Shown one piece after another: positions 51,870-59,443 of a DNA stretch of 64,000 nt. The translations under genes were made by a program, and so were the position numbers. Source of the stretch: Nocardia asteroides (GTDB lineage Bacteria > Actinomycetota > Actinomycetes > Mycobacteriales > Mycobacteriaceae); contig NZ_LR134352.1 of assembly GCF_900637185.1 (NCBI RefSeq), forward strand, positions 6,686,001 to 6,750,000. Direction: 5' to 3'. Below the pieces are notes generated by a model. The model was given only the letters and a program-made list of their open reading frames with translations, searched no databases and was not told the origin of the DNA. How positions within the stretch are numbered: the first letter of the stretch is position 1; every line of letters starts with the position of its first letter.

Positions 51870-52417
51870 CTCACGTCGGATATCGCCGTAGAGCCGACCG
51901 AACGTGCCACCGCTGCGGCACAACCGGCCCTCGATGTCCAGGTTCTGAAGTCATCCGTATCGGCAACAAGGACAATTCTCTCCTCCCGGAGATCAACGAG
52001 GCGGTAGGCCCGTTCAACGCGGCGCTGCCCTATGACGGCGCGCCGCGCCTACCGGAAACGGGTGGCGCACGTTATCGGGCGGTCGATATTTCGGAGCAGG
52101 ACGGCGACCGGTGGGTCGTGACTATATGCAGGTATGACACGCCCGGCGTGTATTCCTCGGGTAAAGATGGTCAACTGGCACTGCTCGACGAACCTCACGA
52201 ATACCACGCTGTGCGTTCGACAGTGGAGTTGACCACCGAGAAATCCGCCGACGGTGAGACGACCGCCGTGCCGAGATTGTTGGTGGTCCGGACCTCCGGT
52301 GAGGAGTTCGCGCAGCGCCCTGGCCAGCCGAACGATCTGGAGCGCCGGACCTGCGAACCGTTCCGGCCTGAGCCGTACGTGCAGGAGCCACCTCAGCCTC
52401 TTCCTGCGGGCAAGTAG
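51870..52417 (+). pseudogene. Frameshifted, truncated second copy of the lipoprotein gene
   Basis: The region encodes, without a usable start, LLPEINEAVGPFNAALPYDGAPRLPETGGARYRAVDISEQDGDRWVVTICRYDTPGVYSSGKDGQLAL, which aligns with PPEILAIVGPENKPAYVPIERLAETGGDTYRVVAVREISSSRWDFDVCRYDTPGVYRMGTNGQLQL of the intact gene; both end in PPQPLPAGK. Upstream homology (AVEPTERATAAAQPALDVQVLKSS) is in a different frame, so a frameshift lies near 51950-51975, and the signal peptide is lost. Only the last 99 codons from an internal ATG at 52118 remain open. Unlike the intact copy, this one is GC-rich. Confidence 0.75.
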
Positions 52418-52444
52418 GGCATCGCCCAAGCGCAACGGCAGTGG

Positions 52445-53434
52445 CTAACCGGCGTGGGCGGGGTCTTCGGCCCAGACTCGGAGGAGGCCGTGGCCGGTGC
52501 CTGCGATGGTCATGGAGACCAGTTCTACCTGGGCTAGGACCCAGTCGCCGGTGGCGAAGCGGACGCGGAGGGAGAGGCGGCGGGACATGCCGGGGCGTTC
52601 GGCGACCTCGGCGCAGGCCGTGCGGAGGGCGGTGAGGTCGTCGGGGTCGACGGTGGGGCGTTCGACGGCCCAGCGGTCGAGTGGGGGGAGGGGTTCGCCT
52701 GCCCACTCGTAGATGAGGGCGGTGGAGAGTTCGATGATGCCGACGCCTACGCCGCTGCGCTGGGAGACGGCGCGCAGGATGGTGACGTCGGGGTCGGCGA
52801 CCGCCTCGGCGGGGCTCAGGACCGGGATGTCGTGCATGAGCGCGCTGATGCGGCGCAGGCCGGGGCGGGCCCTGGTGATCATCTGGAAGTGCCGGACCCG
52901 GTCGTCGTCGCCCGCCATGTCGACCTCGCCCTGCCAGTTGCCGCCCAGGTCCAGGCGCGAGACCATCGCGAAGTAGTCGACCCGGCCGTCGAAGCGGACC
53001 ATCCGGCCGAAGGCGTCCGGTGGCGTCCGGACGACCTCCACCCGCGCGGGATCGCGCGCGAAGACGAGTTCCTCCAGGCCGGGGCCGTGGTAGGCGAGTT
53101 CGGTGTCGGCCTCCCAGTCCCACGCGGCCACCGGCCGACGCGGCGGAACGGGCGCGCCGTCGGTGCCGGTCCACAGCTCCACGCCGTGCACCCCGCCGAA
53201 GGCACAGTGCACCGGTTCGGCGACGGCCACCCGGTCACCGTCGACCAGCCGGACGGGCAGGCCGGTGTCGCGGCACTGCCGGATCGCCTCGACCGCGAGT
53301 CCGGCCGCGGCCGGGCCGACCCAGCGGCGCAGCGAGGCCAGCGGGGTCCATTGTTTGGGGTGTTCTCCGACGGCGACCACGCTCGGCTCCAGGTCCGAGG
53401 CAAGGGTCTCCACGAGCATCCAGTCGCCCGACAT
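52445..53434 (-). CDS. Hypothetical protein at the end of the c-di-GMP operon (possible PAS-like domain)
   Basis: A 329-residue soluble protein without a clear family match. An N-terminal region (PKQWTPLASLRRWVGPAAAGLAVEAIRQCRDTGLPVRLVDGDRVAVAEPV) and a central part with AYHGPGLEELVFARDPARVEVVRTPPDAFGRMVRFDG are followed by VDYFAMVSRLDLGGNWQGEVDM and a C-terminal segment (MSRRLSLRVRFATGDWVLAQVELVSM). The alternation of short strands resembles PAS or GAF sensory folds; this is a weak impression. It begins eight bases after the GGDEF-EAL stop on the same strand and is likely its operon partner. Confidence 0.65.
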   Translation of the reverse strand: MSGDWMLVETLASDLEPSVVAVGEHPKQWTPLASLRRWVGPAAAGLAVEAIRQCRDTGLPVRLVDGDRVAVAEPVHCAFGGVHGVELWTGTDGAPVPPRRPVAAWDWEADTELAYHGPGLEELVFARDPARVEVVRTPPDAFGRMVRFDGRVDYFAMVSRLDLGGNWQGEVDMAGDDDRVRHFQMITRARPGLRRISALMHDIPVLSPAEAVADPDVTILRAVSQRSGVGVGIIELSTALIYEWAGEPLPPLDRWAVERPTVDPDDLTALRTACAEVAERPGMSRRLSLRVRFATGDWVLAQVELVSMTIAGTGHGLLRVWAEDPAHAG

Positions 53435-53442
53435 CGCCGCCG

Positions 53443-55308
53443 TCAGCTCGGGACGCCGCGGCCGGCCCGCGGCAGGTCGAGGTCGAGCGGGATGCGGCCG
53501 TCGCGCAGGTGCGCCTCGACCTCGTCGGTCGGCATGGGCCGCGCGATCAGGAAGCCCTGCGCGCGGTAGCAGCCGAGGCCGACCAGGGTGCGCGCCGCCA
53601 TCGGCGTCTCCACGCCCTCGCCGACCACGCCGAGACCGAACGAACCGGCCAGGCCGATGATCGACTTCACGATCGCCAGGTCGTCGTTGCTGTCACCGAG
53701 CCGCTGCACGAAACCGCGGTCGATCTTCACCGCGTCCACCGGCAGCGCCTTGAGGTGCGACAGCGAGCTGTAGCCGGTGCCGAAGTCGTCGATGGCGATC
53801 TGGACTCCCATCCGTTTCAGTCCGCGCAGGGTGAGCCGGGTGCGGACCAGGTCCTGCACCACCACGTGCTCGGTGATCTCCAGGCAGACCGAACTGCCGT
53901 CGATCCCGTACAGCCGCAGGATGTCCTCGATGCGTTCCACGAAGTCGGCGCTGACCAGCTGCACCGGCGACACGTTGATCCGGATGACCACATTGGCGGC
54001 CAGCCCGCGCCGCCGCCAGTCGGCGAACTGGGAACAGGCCGAGCGGATCACCCAGCGGCCCAGTTCGCCCGCCAGGTTGGTGGCCTCGGCCACGGCGACG
54101 AACGCGCCGGGCGGCAGCAGGCCACGGGTGGGATGCTGCCAGCGCACCAGGGCCTCGAGCGCCACGATCCGGCCGGTCCGCAGGTCCACCTCGGGCTGGT
54201 AGTGCAGCACCATCGAGCCGTCGGACACGGCGCTGCGCAGGTTGACCTCCACGTCGTCCTGGAGTTCGAACTGCATGCGCATGGCGTCGGTGAACACCGC
54301 GACGCCGTTGCCGCCGCCGGACTTGGCCGAGAGCAGGGCGTGGTCGGCCCGGCGCAGCACATCCGAGACCGTGGTCTCGCCCGGCACGCCCAGCGCCACG
54401 CCGACGCTGACACCACGGCTGACCGATTCCTGCCCGACCGAGACCCGCCTGCCGACGAGTTCCTGGATCCGGGCGGCTTCCAGCTCCGCGGCGACGGCGT
54501 CCATGGTCTTGGCCGGCACGATGACGAACTCGTCGCCGCCGAGGCGGGCGATCATGTCCTCAGGATCGAAGTTCTTGCGCAGCCGGGCCGAGAGCGTGCG
54601 GATGAAGTTGTCGCCCGCGTTGTGCCCGAGGAAGTCGTTGAGCGCCTTGAGCCGGTCCAGGTCGAGGAAGAAGATCGCGACCGGGCCCACATTGCCCGCG
54701 GCGAGCCGGTCCTCGAGGTATTCGAGCAGGGCGCGGCGGTTGGCCAGACCGGTCAGGTCGTCGTGCGAGGCGATGTAGCGCAGCTGGTCCTCGGCCGCGA
54801 CCCGCGCCTGGAGCTGGGCGAACAGGGCCGCGATGGCCTTGAGGACGTTGAGCTCGCGCACGCTCCACACCCGGTCACCGCGCCGGATGAAGCCCAGCGC
54901 ACCGGTCGACACGCCGCGCGAGACCAGCGGCACGCACGCGGTGACGATGTCGGGCATGCCGGTGCTGCGCCGGATGGTCTCCTGGTAGTCGGGGTACTCG
55001 TCGCCGCGGCTGACGATGATCGGCTCGACCGCGTTCTCGCTGGCCTGGAACAGCGAGTCGGCCTGCTCGAAGTCGATCACCCGCAGCGGGTCGGGCTCGG
55101 GCACCTCGGGTCGGCGCGGCCACTCGGCGATGAGCACGGTCTGGCGGTGCTTGCGGTCGGTGTGACGCAGGTAGGCGAAGTCGACGTCGAAGTAGCTGAC
55201 CAGGCTGGCCAGGACCCGCTCCGTGGCGGAGACCATGGTCGTGGCGTCGACACCCATCAACTCCGAGGCGACCTGCGTCACCAACGAGTCGAGGGTTCGC
55301 CGCGGCAC
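53443..55308 (-). CDS. dcpA: GAF-GGDEF-EAL bifunctional c-di-GMP cyclase/phosphodiesterase
   Basis: A 621-residue enzyme of cyclic-di-GMP turnover. An N-terminal GAF-like sensor (residues 20-170) precedes a GGDEF domain (HDDLTGLANRRALLEYL; RLGGDEFVI at about 255-263, signature intact) and an EAL domain (Glu-Ala-Leu at 385-387 in LEALVRWQHPTRG; later LEITEHVVV, IDDFGTGYSSLSHL and VGEGVET). Both catalytic signatures are intact, so it may make and degrade c-di-GMP. It is the probable orthologue of M. tuberculosis Rv1354c and M. smegmatis DcpA. The start is GTG, 16 bases after the E1-nitroreductase gene. Confidence 0.93.
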   Translation of the reverse strand: MPRRTLDSLVTQVASELMGVDATTMVSATERVLASLVSYFDVDFAYLRHTDRKHRQTVLIAEWPRRPEVPEPDPLRVIDFEQADSLFQASENAVEPIIVSRGDEYPDYQETIRRSTGMPDIVTACVPLVSRGVSTGALGFIRRGDRVWSVRELNVLKAIAALFAQLQARVAAEDQLRYIASHDDLTGLANRRALLEYLEDRLAAGNVGPVAIFFLDLDRLKALNDFLGHNAGDNFIRTLSARLRKNFDPEDMIARLGGDEFVIVPAKTMDAVAAELEAARIQELVGRRVSVGQESVSRGVSVGVALGVPGETTVSDVLRRADHALLSAKSGGGNGVAVFTDAMRMQFELQDDVEVNLRSAVSDGSMVLHYQPEVDLRTGRIVALEALVRWQHPTRGLLPPGAFVAVAEATNLAGELGRWVIRSACSQFADWRRRGLAANVVIRINVSPVQLVSADFVERIEDILRLYGIDGSSVCLEITEHVVVQDLVRTRLTLRGLKRMGVQIAIDDFGTGYSSLSHLKALPVDAVKIDRGFVQRLGDSNDDLAIVKSIIGLAGSFGLGVVGEGVETPMAARTLVGLGCYRAQGFLIARPMPTDEVEAHLRDGRIPLDLDLPRAGRGVPS

Positions 55309-55324
55309 CGTTTCTCCGATCGTG

Positions 55325-57460
55325 CTATCTGTCGTTCCCTGAACCGAGTACTGGGAGCCTTTCGCTCCGAACTGTCGGAGCAGGGGCGTAGCTCAGTCGT
55401 AGTACAGCAGCGACCGTCTCATGCCCGGGGACTCTCATCAGTGCGGAGAACCGTTTCTGGATCGAGGTCAGTGTATCTGTGAATGCAGCGGATACGTTGT
55501 GCAAATCGTTGCCGTCGCGGGCATAGAGGAAAACCGGCGACACCGGCTGTACCGCCAGCCCCAGCTTCTGCGCGGCTATCCACACCCGTTCGACGGCGCT
55601 ACCGGCCCGGACATAGCCCGCCAGATCGGTCTCGACCGGCTCGGCCGGCACGGTGACGACGATCACCGCCGAACCGGATTCGACCCGGTCACGGGTGTAC
55701 TCGCCCAGTGCCCGGCCCCCCGACCAATCCCGCAGCTGGGCCATCACATCCGCGCGCACGCCGATCTGCAGCTTGGCTTGTTCGGCCGGGCCGAGCTCCA
55801 TGCTGCGCACGTCCAGACCGGTCCGCAGATCCTCGTCGGGCCAGCGCAATTCGCTGAACATCTCCGCGTGCAACCGGGGTGTCAGGTACCGGATCCGGTC
55901 GCTGGCGGCCAGCAGTTCGGCGGCTTCGCCCAGGTCGGCGCGGTCGACGACGCCGTACAGCGCGGCGCCCTCGCGGGCGGCCGCCGCGGTGAGGGCGTCG
56001 AGCACGCCCGTCGCGAGCGGCGCGCCGTCACCGAGGTGCCGGTTGGTCTCCCGGGCGAGGGCGGCGGGATAGTCGGCGGCCAGTTCGGGGTCGGCGCCGT
56101 CGTCGAATCGCAGGGTGATCGAGACCGGGTTCGCCCCGCCCAGCGCGATCTCCGAGCGAGTCAGCAAACCCTGGGCCGCCGCCGCCACGCGGGCGTTGTA
56201 GAGGGCCGCGCCGAGGGCCAGCGCGCTGCCCCGGAATCGGATATCCATGGCGGAGCTGCGATTCGGATCCACCGCTATGTGAACAAGCTCACCTTCGGTG
56301 TGAACCACCCATGGCTGGGAATTCCCACCGGACGGCGCCCGCTCCACGCAGTGCAGGATCCGGGCGATGCGCCCGTGCGGAGCGACCACGTCGAGCTTCG
56401 CCGCCTCCGCCGCCGCGCCGGTGTGCCGCGCGGGTTCCGGGCTGGCGAGCCGGTCGAGCTGCTGGTCCAGATCGACCCGGATCCGGCCGGAGGGCAGCGG
56501 CTGCTCGAGACCGATCCGGCGCACCGCGGTCGCGATCACCGCCGCGCCGAGCCCGACCTCGCTGCCCAGTTGCGGCCAGGTGGTGACGGTCTCGTCGATC
56601 TCGGCGAGGCTGGCCGCCAGGCGCGCCGACAGCTGGGTGGGGTCCATGATCCGCATGACGTGCGGGGCCTTGTCCCTGGTCGACAGGTCGCGCAGCTCGC
56701 GGCTGCCCGCGCCGTCGAGCAGGCCGTGGAAGGGCGGCCGGTCCGGCTCGAGATCGAAGCGTTCGACGTCGAACAGGCCGCGGTCGTTCGTTTCCATCAG
56801 CACCGGAACCCGGTGTCGCCGTGCGGCTTCGCGGGTCGCGAGCTTCACGTCGAGCGAATCGCACACCTCGACCACGACCGACAGCCCGCGCAGGAACTCG
56901 TCCATCGTGTTCTCGTCGATGCCCGCCGGGTAGACCTGGACGGGCAGGTACGGGTCGAGTTCGGCGATGCGCCGGGCGGTGACGACGCATTTGTTGAGGC
57001 CGATGTCGAAGAGCCCGCCCGGGATCCGGTTCAGGTTGGACAGCTCGACGGTGTCGAAGTCGGCGATCCGCAGCTGCCCGCAGATGCCCTCCAGCGCGGC
57101 GAGATAGGCGATCTCGTGACCCGCGCTCTGCCCGACCACGCCGATCGCGCGCTCGCGCAGCCGCCGCTGTTCGTCCGCGGTGAGCTTGTTGCGGTTGCGG
57201 TCGAGCCGGATGGCCCGGAAGGCCTCGGTACCGACCACGCCGACCAGCGCGGACCGCCACGGGTAGTACACCCAGCGGTCCTCGGCGGGATCGGCCGACG
57301 GCGCGGTCTTGAGCTTGCCGAGTTCGGCGCGCATGCCGGCACGCAGATCGACGACCTCGGCGGCGGCCCGCAGGCCGGCCAGTTCCGCCGCGTCGGCGGG
57401 ATCGTGCTCGTTCAGGATTCGGGGCCGAAAGGTGGTGGCGGGCACAGCGGCTCGGGTCAA
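55325..57460 (-). CDS. E1-like (ThiF/MoeB) - nitroreductase fusion, Rv1355c family
   Basis: A 711-residue two-domain protein. Residues about 100-330 form an E1/ThiF adenylation domain: the loop is GVVGQSAG (107-114) instead of the usual GxGGxG, then ADFDTVELSNLNR (134-145) and VEVCDSLDVK (198-206). No zinc-binding CXXC pairs are seen. Residues about 360-690 are a nitroreductase-fold domain (RAPSGGNSQPWVVHTEG at 374-390; AGSAVERVWIAAQKLGLAVQPVSPVFLYARDG near the end). Rv1355c, annotated moeY, has the same layout. E1 domains adenylate a C-terminal carboxylate, so a modified peptide or small acid may be the substrate; that is inference. The TTG start overlaps the upstream stop. Confidence 0.88.
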   Translation of the reverse strand: MTRAAVPATTFRPRILNEHDPADAAELAGLRAAAEVVDLRAGMRAELGKLKTAPSADPAEDRWVYYPWRSALVGVVGTEAFRAIRLDRNRNKLTADEQRRLRERAIGVVGQSAGHEIAYLAALEGICGQLRIADFDTVELSNLNRIPGGLFDIGLNKCVVTARRIAELDPYLPVQVYPAGIDENTMDEFLRGLSVVVEVCDSLDVKLATREAARRHRVPVLMETNDRGLFDVERFDLEPDRPPFHGLLDGAGSRELRDLSTRDKAPHVMRIMDPTQLSARLAASLAEIDETVTTWPQLGSEVGLGAAVIATAVRRIGLEQPLPSGRIRVDLDQQLDRLASPEPARHTGAAAEAAKLDVVAPHGRIARILHCVERAPSGGNSQPWVVHTEGELVHIAVDPNRSSAMDIRFRGSALALGAALYNARVAAAAQGLLTRSEIALGGANPVSITLRFDDGADPELAADYPAALARETNRHLGDGAPLATGVLDALTAAAAREGAALYGVVDRADLGEAAELLAASDRIRYLTPRLHAEMFSELRWPDEDLRTGLDVRSMELGPAEQAKLQIGVRADVMAQLRDWSGGRALGEYTRDRVESGSAVIVVTVPAEPVETDLAGYVRAGSAVERVWIAAQKLGLAVQPVSPVFLYARDGNDLHNVSAAFTDTLTSIQKRFSALMRVPGHETVAAVLRLSYAPAPTVRSERLPVLGSGNDR

Positions 57461-58194
57461 GAGAGCTCCGGGTTTCCGGCAGGCACCCGCGTGGTGGCGA
57501 GTTGCGCGCGTTCGACGGTGACCAGTTCACGCTGGGACGGTGTCGCGGTCGAGAGGTCTTCCAGGTCCCACCAGATCGGCACGGTGACGTACCGGTCGTC
57601 GGGGTAGTTCACCGCCGGGATCTCCGGCGGCTGTTGCGCGCCGCTCGACCCGTAGAGCTCGAGCCGGTGCAGCGGGCTGGCCCCGAAGACGTAGCGGGCG
57701 TCCAGGAGCCAGGCCAGGTGGACGATGCCGCGGGCCAGCAGCTCGCCGAGTTCGGGCCTGCGCGGCCGCTCCCGGGTCGACCACGCCCCTTTGGTCTCGA
57801 TGACGCCGGCCGGAACCCGTTCGGCGACAGCGGCGCGCAACTCCCGCTCACCCTCGGCGCCGAGCCACGGCTGGAAGCCCGCGATCTCGTCGGCGGTGCG
57901 GTGGGGACCGTGCGCGCGCAGCCCCGCGACCACGGTGCCGTCCGGATCCTGCGCGACGAGGAACATCGTGGTGGTCCGGCCGTCGGCGATGGACTCGATG
58001 TCGAGGGCGTCCTCAACTCCGTAGTGCCGGTAAACAACTAGCGCACCGTCGACATATCGCCGCCACAGCTCGGGAAGTTCCGCGGGGGTACCGACGCGAA
58101 CCCGGCATCCGGACAGATCGTCGAGGTAGTGCAATCCTCCCGCATCCGCTCCCCCGGCGGCCTGGCCCACGCCGGTGTGAACCGACACCCTCAT
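57457..58194 (-). CDS. GNAT-fold, FeeM-like acyltransferase (probable Rv1356c orthologue)
   Basis: A 245-residue protein, first in the operon. The sequence VRVGTPAELPELWRRYVDGALVVYRHYGVEDALDIES, FLVAQDPDGTVVAGLRAHGP, VIETKGAWSTRERPRRPELGELLARGIVHLAWLLDARYVFGASPLHRLELYGSSGA has the strand-helix rhythm of GNAT/N-acyl-amino-acid synthase (FeeM) proteins. I offer this at moderate confidence. Its position directly before the Rv1355c-type gene matches Rv1356c by memory. Its last four bases overlap the next gene's TTG start (TTGA), so the two products are made together. Confidence 0.68.
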   Translation of the reverse strand: MRVSVHTGVGQAAGGADAGGLHYLDDLSGCRVRVGTPAELPELWRRYVDGALVVYRHYGVEDALDIESIADGRTTTMFLVAQDPDGTVVAGLRAHGPHRTADEIAGFQPWLGAEGERELRAAVAERVPAGVIETKGAWSTRERPRRPELGELLARGIVHLAWLLDARYVFGASPLHRLELYGSSGAQQPPEIPAVNYPDDRYVTVPIWWDLEDLSTATPSQRELVTVERAQLATTRVPAGNPELS

Positions 58195-58399
58195 ACAACT
58201 CCGTAGCTACACCCTTGTCGGTTTCGTCCGACCGGCCAAAGATTTCCTACGCAGTATCCGTCATCCGAAAGGAATTCACCAGGCCAGTGGCAAATTCCCC
58301 GACAACATTCAGAGCGGATTGAAATATCCGCAGGTCAACCGGGGTGTAGGTAGCGGGTTATGGTCGATACCAACCGTCCGGTTCCGACCCGGCTACCGA

Positions 58400-58840
58400 T
58401 CAGCTATCTACCGTGATCGAAACGAACAATTCTACGGTGTCGGGCCCGTGCCAGACCTCGATCTCCTCGCGATAGGCCCGGGAGATCTCCGCGGAGGCGG
58501 TCGCGTCGTCCACCTGGGCCCAGACATCCTCGACCGGATCGTGGTAATCGCCGTTGGGCGCGAACCGGGCGTAGATGCCCTTGGGCACCCGGACCATCAG
58601 GTCGCCGACGGGGACGTCGTCCGGAGAGGCGAATTCCCTGGCCACCAGGGCGTTCCAGTTGCCCGCCGGGTCCGGCACGTACACCGTGTGCAGCGGTTCG
58701 CCGCCGCCGGGACGGTCGCGCAGCCGATCCTTGAGGAACTCGATCAGGTCGCTGTTGCTCACCTTGAAACTCGGATGCACCCGCGGCACGGCCAGTCCGC
58801 CGTACAGTGCGCCGCCGCGCACGACGATCGTGTAGCTCAT
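58400..58840 (-). CDS. GyrI-like small-molecule-binding protein, second of a pair
   Basis: A 146-residue stand-alone GyrI-like/effector-binding domain. The line LMVRVPKGIYARFAPNGDYHDPVEDVWAQVDDATASAEISRAYREEIEVWHG aligns with RLPRGTYARFSSVGNFPQVMTDLWTQIAYAEEHNQIKRTFTGDFECYPH of its neighbour, so the two are paralogues. The ATG overlaps the neighbour's stop (ATGA). Without a DNA-binding domain it probably binds a drug or metabolite, or helps sense one; no ligand is known. Confidence 0.72.
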   Translation of the reverse strand: MSYTIVVRGGALYGGLAVPRVHPSFKVSNSDLIEFLKDRLRDRPGGGEPLHTVYVPDPAGNWNALVAREFASPDDVPVGDLMVRVPKGIYARFAPNGDYHDPVEDVWAQVDDATASAEISRAYREEIEVWHGPDTVELFVSITVDS

Positions 58841-59280
58841 CGCGGATCGACCGCCAGATACAGGTCGATCTTGTACGCGTGCGGGTAGCACTCGAAATCG
58901 CCGGTGAAGGTGCGCTTGATCTGGTTGTGCTCCTCGGCGTAGGCGATCTGGGTCCACAGATCCGTCATCACCTGCGGGAAGTTACCCACCGAGGAGAAGC
59001 GCGCGTAGGTGCCGCGCGGGAGGCGGGCGGCGAGGTGTCCGCGCGTGACCTGATCCAGCGACGCGCACTGGTACCCGACGATCTGGGTGTTGTAGGTGCT
59101 CAGCTCACCGGTGTAGTCGGTGTACGCGCTGGCCAGCGGGCCACCGAGATCCTGGTGCAGGACGGCCGACCACGCGGCTTCGAGATCCCGGTCGCGCAGC
59201 TCCCCGAGCGCACGCTTGGGACTACGGACCGGTAGACCGGCCACCCATGTCTCGTCCCGCTCGACGATTTCGAACTGCAT
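58837..59280 (-). CDS. GyrI-like small-molecule-binding protein, first of a pair
   Basis: A 147-residue GyrI-like domain (AraC effector-binding / integron cassette Cass2 type): FEIVERDETWVAGLPVRSPKRALGELRDRDLEAAWSAVLHQ and RLPRGTYARFSSVGNFPQVMTDLWTQI, ending FECYPHAYKIDLYLAV. The domain normally binds hydrophobic cationic drugs in multidrug regulators but here stands alone. GAGAG lies about nine bases before the ATG. It opens a two-gene operon, and an 8-bp inverted repeat lies in the promoter region upstream. Confidence 0.8.
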   Translation of the reverse strand: MQFEIVERDETWVAGLPVRSPKRALGELRDRDLEAAWSAVLHQDLGGPLASAYTDYTGELSTYNTQIVGYQCASLDQVTRGHLAARLPRGTYARFSSVGNFPQVMTDLWTQIAYAEEHNQIKRTFTGDFECYPHAYKIDLYLAVDPR

Positions 59281-59355
59281 TGATGACTCTCTCGAAGGGT
59301 CGGCTCGGTCTGGCCATGCTACCAACTGCGATCCGGACAGCGCGGCACACCGAGA

Positions 59356-59379
59356 TGTGGTTACCCCAACCTAACCACA
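59356..59379. promoter_or_regulatory. Inverted repeat in the divergent GyrI-like/membrane protein promoter region
   Basis: TGTGGTTA (59356-59363) and TAACCACA (59372-59379) form perfect 8-bp arms around an 8-nt spacer, in the 163-bp gap between divergent genes. It has the size of a dimeric repressor site; no regulator gene is adjacent. Confidence 0.6.
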
Positions 59380-59443
59380 CCTGAGCTGGTCAAACGTCCA
59401 CCACCACGCCGGGACAGGCCTCGGTATTGTCCGATTCACTTCC

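Noticed and set aside
55384..55450. GGGGCGTAGCTCAGT sequence resembling the start of a tRNA gene
   Set aside because: It lies antisense inside the 3' end of the E1-nitroreductase gene, encodes conserved residues there, and cannot be folded into a full cloverleaf with an acceptor stem.
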